A DNA stretch of 64,000 nucleotides from Kalaharituber pfeilii (taxonomy: Eukaryota > Ascomycota > Pezizomycetes > Pezizales > Pezizaceae): the NCBI GenBank assembly GCA_015179045.1, contig WHUZ01000128.1, forward strand, positions 1-64,000. Reading direction: 5' to 3'. Position numbers and translations under genes: made by a program. Below the pieces are notes generated by a model. It searched no databases, had not been told where the DNA came from, and worked only from the letters and a program-made list of their open reading frames with translations. Positions 62,050-64,000 of this stretch are shown piece by piece (the first letter of the stretch is position 1; the number at the start of each line of letters is the position of its first letter).

Positions 62050-62108
62050 TTATTTTTTTTTCCTTTTTCTTTCACGTGACCCCGCTTGCAGCAGCTCGCC
62101 ATGGCAGG
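62050..62108 (-). mobile_element. Tail-B micro-retroposon in the carboxylesterase 3' flank
   Basis: It is flanked by GCATAGGCGAGCCT (62036-62049) and GCATAGGAGAACCT (62109-62122). A T-rich run is followed by CACGTGACCCCGCTTGCAGC and AGCTCGCCATGGCAGG. It starts 50 bp after the stop codon and probably lies within the 3' UTR, antisense to the gene. Confidence 0.88.
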
Positions 62109-62454
62109 GCATAGGAGAACCTGATTCAATGGACATCGCCTGACTGGCGTTCTGATGATGCTGCATTGCATAATATTGCTACCATGAGCACGGTTGAAGG
62201 GGAAGAATACATTTAGTATTAACAACGCAAATAAATAAACAATCTGATCATATGATGGCAATTGCCACTGGTTTGTGTTTGATAATCGTAAAGCAGTTGA
62301 CGGAATTCCTGTACCAGTAGCATGAAGCCCGGGCAATTGGAATTGCATGTTTAATGAAGCTTCGAGTGTACAATGTTTCTAGTGTTTGAGAGCTTGGATG
62401 ATAACACTGAACATAGGTGCCAGGGTCAGTATGTAGTAATTTTCCTTCCTCCTT

Positions 62455-62515
62455 TCTTCTTCTTTCATTCTATTACTCGCATACCTGTGTACGTCCGGAA
62501 TGTGGCGAGGGAGCA
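62455..62515 (-). mobile_element. Degenerate tail-A copy
   Basis: T-rich sequence, then CATTCTATTACTCGCATACC and TGTGTACGTCCGGAATGTGG with CGAGGG. The outer stem is intact (CTCGC/GCGAG on the minus strand), while the inner hairpin has been replaced by GTACGTCCGGA-type sequence. Confidence 0.55.
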
Positions 62516-62875
62516 TCCAGTAAGACTTTATTGCGTCATCACATTCAATGTAAAAACCTAGTTACAGTTCCCACCGTGCTCTAATCCGTACAAGAGTGGG
62601 AAGAAAGGTGGTAGAAATTCTTTTCCTGAGTAGGTGATGAATGAATGTAGGTAGAATTGCATACCCAGAGCGCTTTCTACTAACGTGTTTGTAAAATTCG
62701 GGCATTTCGGGGGCTGCATAAACAGATATAATCCAACTAATTATAGGTTCTGCGGAAGTCTGCTTGTGTGATGAAGGAAAATATACAAATCAAGAGTTCT
62801 GTTTTTTTCGGGAGGAGTTTTAGATAACCCCGGAATGATTCTGGAGCTCTGGTCCTGTCGGGAGTCCTGTCTGCT

Positions 62876-62917
62876 TCTTTTTTTATATCACGTAACCCCA
62901 CTTGCCATGGCAGGGCA
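62876..62917 (-). mobile_element. Tail-B micro-retroposon, internally shortened
   Basis: TCCTGTCTGCT (62865-62875) and TCCTATCTGCT (62918-62928) flank 42 bp. On the minus strand it reads GCCCTGCCATGGCAAGTGGG then GTTACGTGATAT and poly-A; the inner loop is deleted while the outer stem parts remain. Confidence 0.85.
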
Positions 62918-62929
62918 TCCTATCTGCTC

Positions 62930-63510
62930 CAGAGCGACCCCAGTTCCTGACAGGATCATGCCACTTGGTTATCTGAAAATTTGTTCACTAAAATGTAAAT
63001 CCATTCACGCAATATTCGATACTATTATGGTTCGGGACATCTGTACGCGGAGTAGGGGCGACATTTGGTTCGCTGACTAAGCACACGATTTACATAGGTA
63101 CAAATACCTTATGCCCCATAGTATCCAGCGAGTTTGAAAAGGTTCCCCCGAAGGCTCCATCGTTCTCCCACACCTCTACCGCGTCCGCCACTCTACCGCT
63201 TCCACCACTCCACTACTCCCACTGCTCTCAATGCTGCTCTGCTGGCACTAGAGGTATGTTATTCAATTTCTCAAGCTATCTACATGCAAAGAAGATTCAG
63301 GAGGTTATTATGGAGCACTTGAGGGCACGTGTCGAGTCTGCACTAGAATGACTATGATATCCTTTCTGACCTGGACCCGCTGATCCCCACCAGTCATGCC
63401 CACTGCCTTGCTCGGCATTTTTTTTTTTTTCCACCTTAAAGAAGGCTCAACAACAGCAGGTACAAACTCTTGAGGAAGATCGGGTTGCCACTCACGGAGA
63501 AACTGTTGTC
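62930..63510. other. Intergenic, no gene supported
   Basis: A T run of about 14 at 63418-63431 may mark another insertion end, but no tail is recognisable beside it. Confidence 0.4.
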
Positions 63511-63515
63511 TGAGA

Positions 63516-63920
63516 TATTTTTTTTTTTTTCATCATTGATCGCATGCCGCCCTACGCGCTATGGCGATTTAGGTACATGGCAGATAAAATAAAAGAAAAA
63601 GGAAGATCAGGTCATGAACGCTCGGTAGGGACCAACGACTCTCCTTAGTGATGTAGGTAGTACAATCCAAACGCAAATCCAAAACCGGAACCAATGTGCT
63701 GCCCGTGTATGTTCGCGTGCTACAAGCAAGGGGGAACATGGTTTGCCTATCTCCGTGTTCTGTCCCACTCACATTGGCTTGATCTCAGCCATCTTCCTCC
63801 CAGTCTCACTCGCCCCGCTCCAGCTGGTTTTTCCAAGTATACCACCTCAACGAGCGTCTGCTTCTTTCTCAACCATCGAATCCCCAAGATCCCCAAGGCT
63901 GCGTTGCCATTCGCTGATGT
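63516..63920 (-). mobile_element. ORF1-only element with tail A, internally deleted
   Basis: The left end is a T run and tail A (63531-63567, stem variant ATCGC/GCGAT). A 3' UTR follows, then minus-strand coding with RLGGRWLR, VVYLEKPAGAGRV and LGIRWLRKKQTLVE. The segment corresponding to EEGKKTSS is missing. The 5' border is near 63920; beyond it the sequence is unrelated. Confidence 0.75.
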
Positions 63921-64000
63921 AATTGCACATAACGTGCTGAATCTTCGGATTAGAGAGTTTGCTGAAATGCTTGTTCATCCGCAAGTGACCTTAAGAGGAG

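Overview
The window reads as a repeat-rich chromosomal segment of a filamentous ascomycete (Pezizomycotina-like, species not identifiable from sequence alone). The support is short introns of about 50-75 bp with GT..AG ends and CTAAC/CTGAC-like branch sites, pyrimidine-rich gene upstream regions, a fungal-type tRNA-Ala, Tad-like LINEs, a Ty1/Copia element, Gypsy-type solo LTRs and AT-rich TpA-rich blocks that look like RIP-decayed sequence. Only about seven loci look like host genes. Most of the rest is transposable elements, many nested inside one another.

Layout. 1-436: a TIR element (MITE). 543-6280: a Ty1/Copia retrotransposon with both LTRs and a gag-pol broken by frameshifts. 6281-12723, minus strand: a long Tad-like LINE (ORF1 gag with CCHC knuckle; ORF2 endonuclease and reverse transcriptase) cut at its 3' end by the Copia LTR and carrying two nested retroposons. 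13-18 kb: a two-exon small gene (14475-14886) and a decayed AT-hook gene (16579-17670). 18-22.7 kb: LINE fragments and ORF1-only elements riddled with tiny insertions. 23135-24227: a second AT-hook gene. 24.5-32.9 kb: LINE debris, tRNA-Ala (29788-29858, minus), a tRNA-like sequence and one possible small gene (29909-30214, minus). 34.2-35.8 kb: satellites. 36.0-40.0 kb: a LINE split by a Mutator-like element, then a decayed coiled-coil gag. 40.7-44.5 kb: ORF1-only elements around a TIR element. 45057-46332, minus: a BTB-domain gene. 47-48.5 kb: a TIR element and a short solo LTR. 48.6-52.1 kb: a deep nest (LINE, Mutator-like element, second LINE, solo LTR). 52-56.6 kb: AT-rich sequence with a large palindrome and three solo LTRs. 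60231-61999: a four-exon secreted carboxylesterase. The end holds another ORF1-only element.

The outstanding signal is a pair of very short 3'-tail sequences. Tail A (about 40 nt, starting CTCGCCATAG and ending GCGAGTAATGA plus poly-A) and tail B (about 42 nt, starting CCCTGCCATGG and ending GCGGGGTCACGTGAAAT plus poly-A) occur roughly forty times. They form the 3' ends of LINE fragments and of ORF1-only elements. They also occur alone, as 40-70 bp insertions flanked by 8-15 bp target-site duplications. Both can fold into an outer stem with an inner hairpin, and tail A shows compensatory base changes between copies. The simplest reading is that the tails are the RNA recognition structures of two LINE lineages and that tail-only copies are either their extreme 5'-truncation products or a minimal SINE-like retroposon.

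How the parts relate: autonomous LINEs would supply reverse transcriptase and endonuclease; ORF1-only elements and tail-only units share the tail and so look like passengers; Mutator-like elements and solo LTRs then landed inside LINE copies. Host genes carry nearby tail insertions (14 kb promoter side, 62 kb 3' side), so these units are small sequence-diversifying agents around genes.
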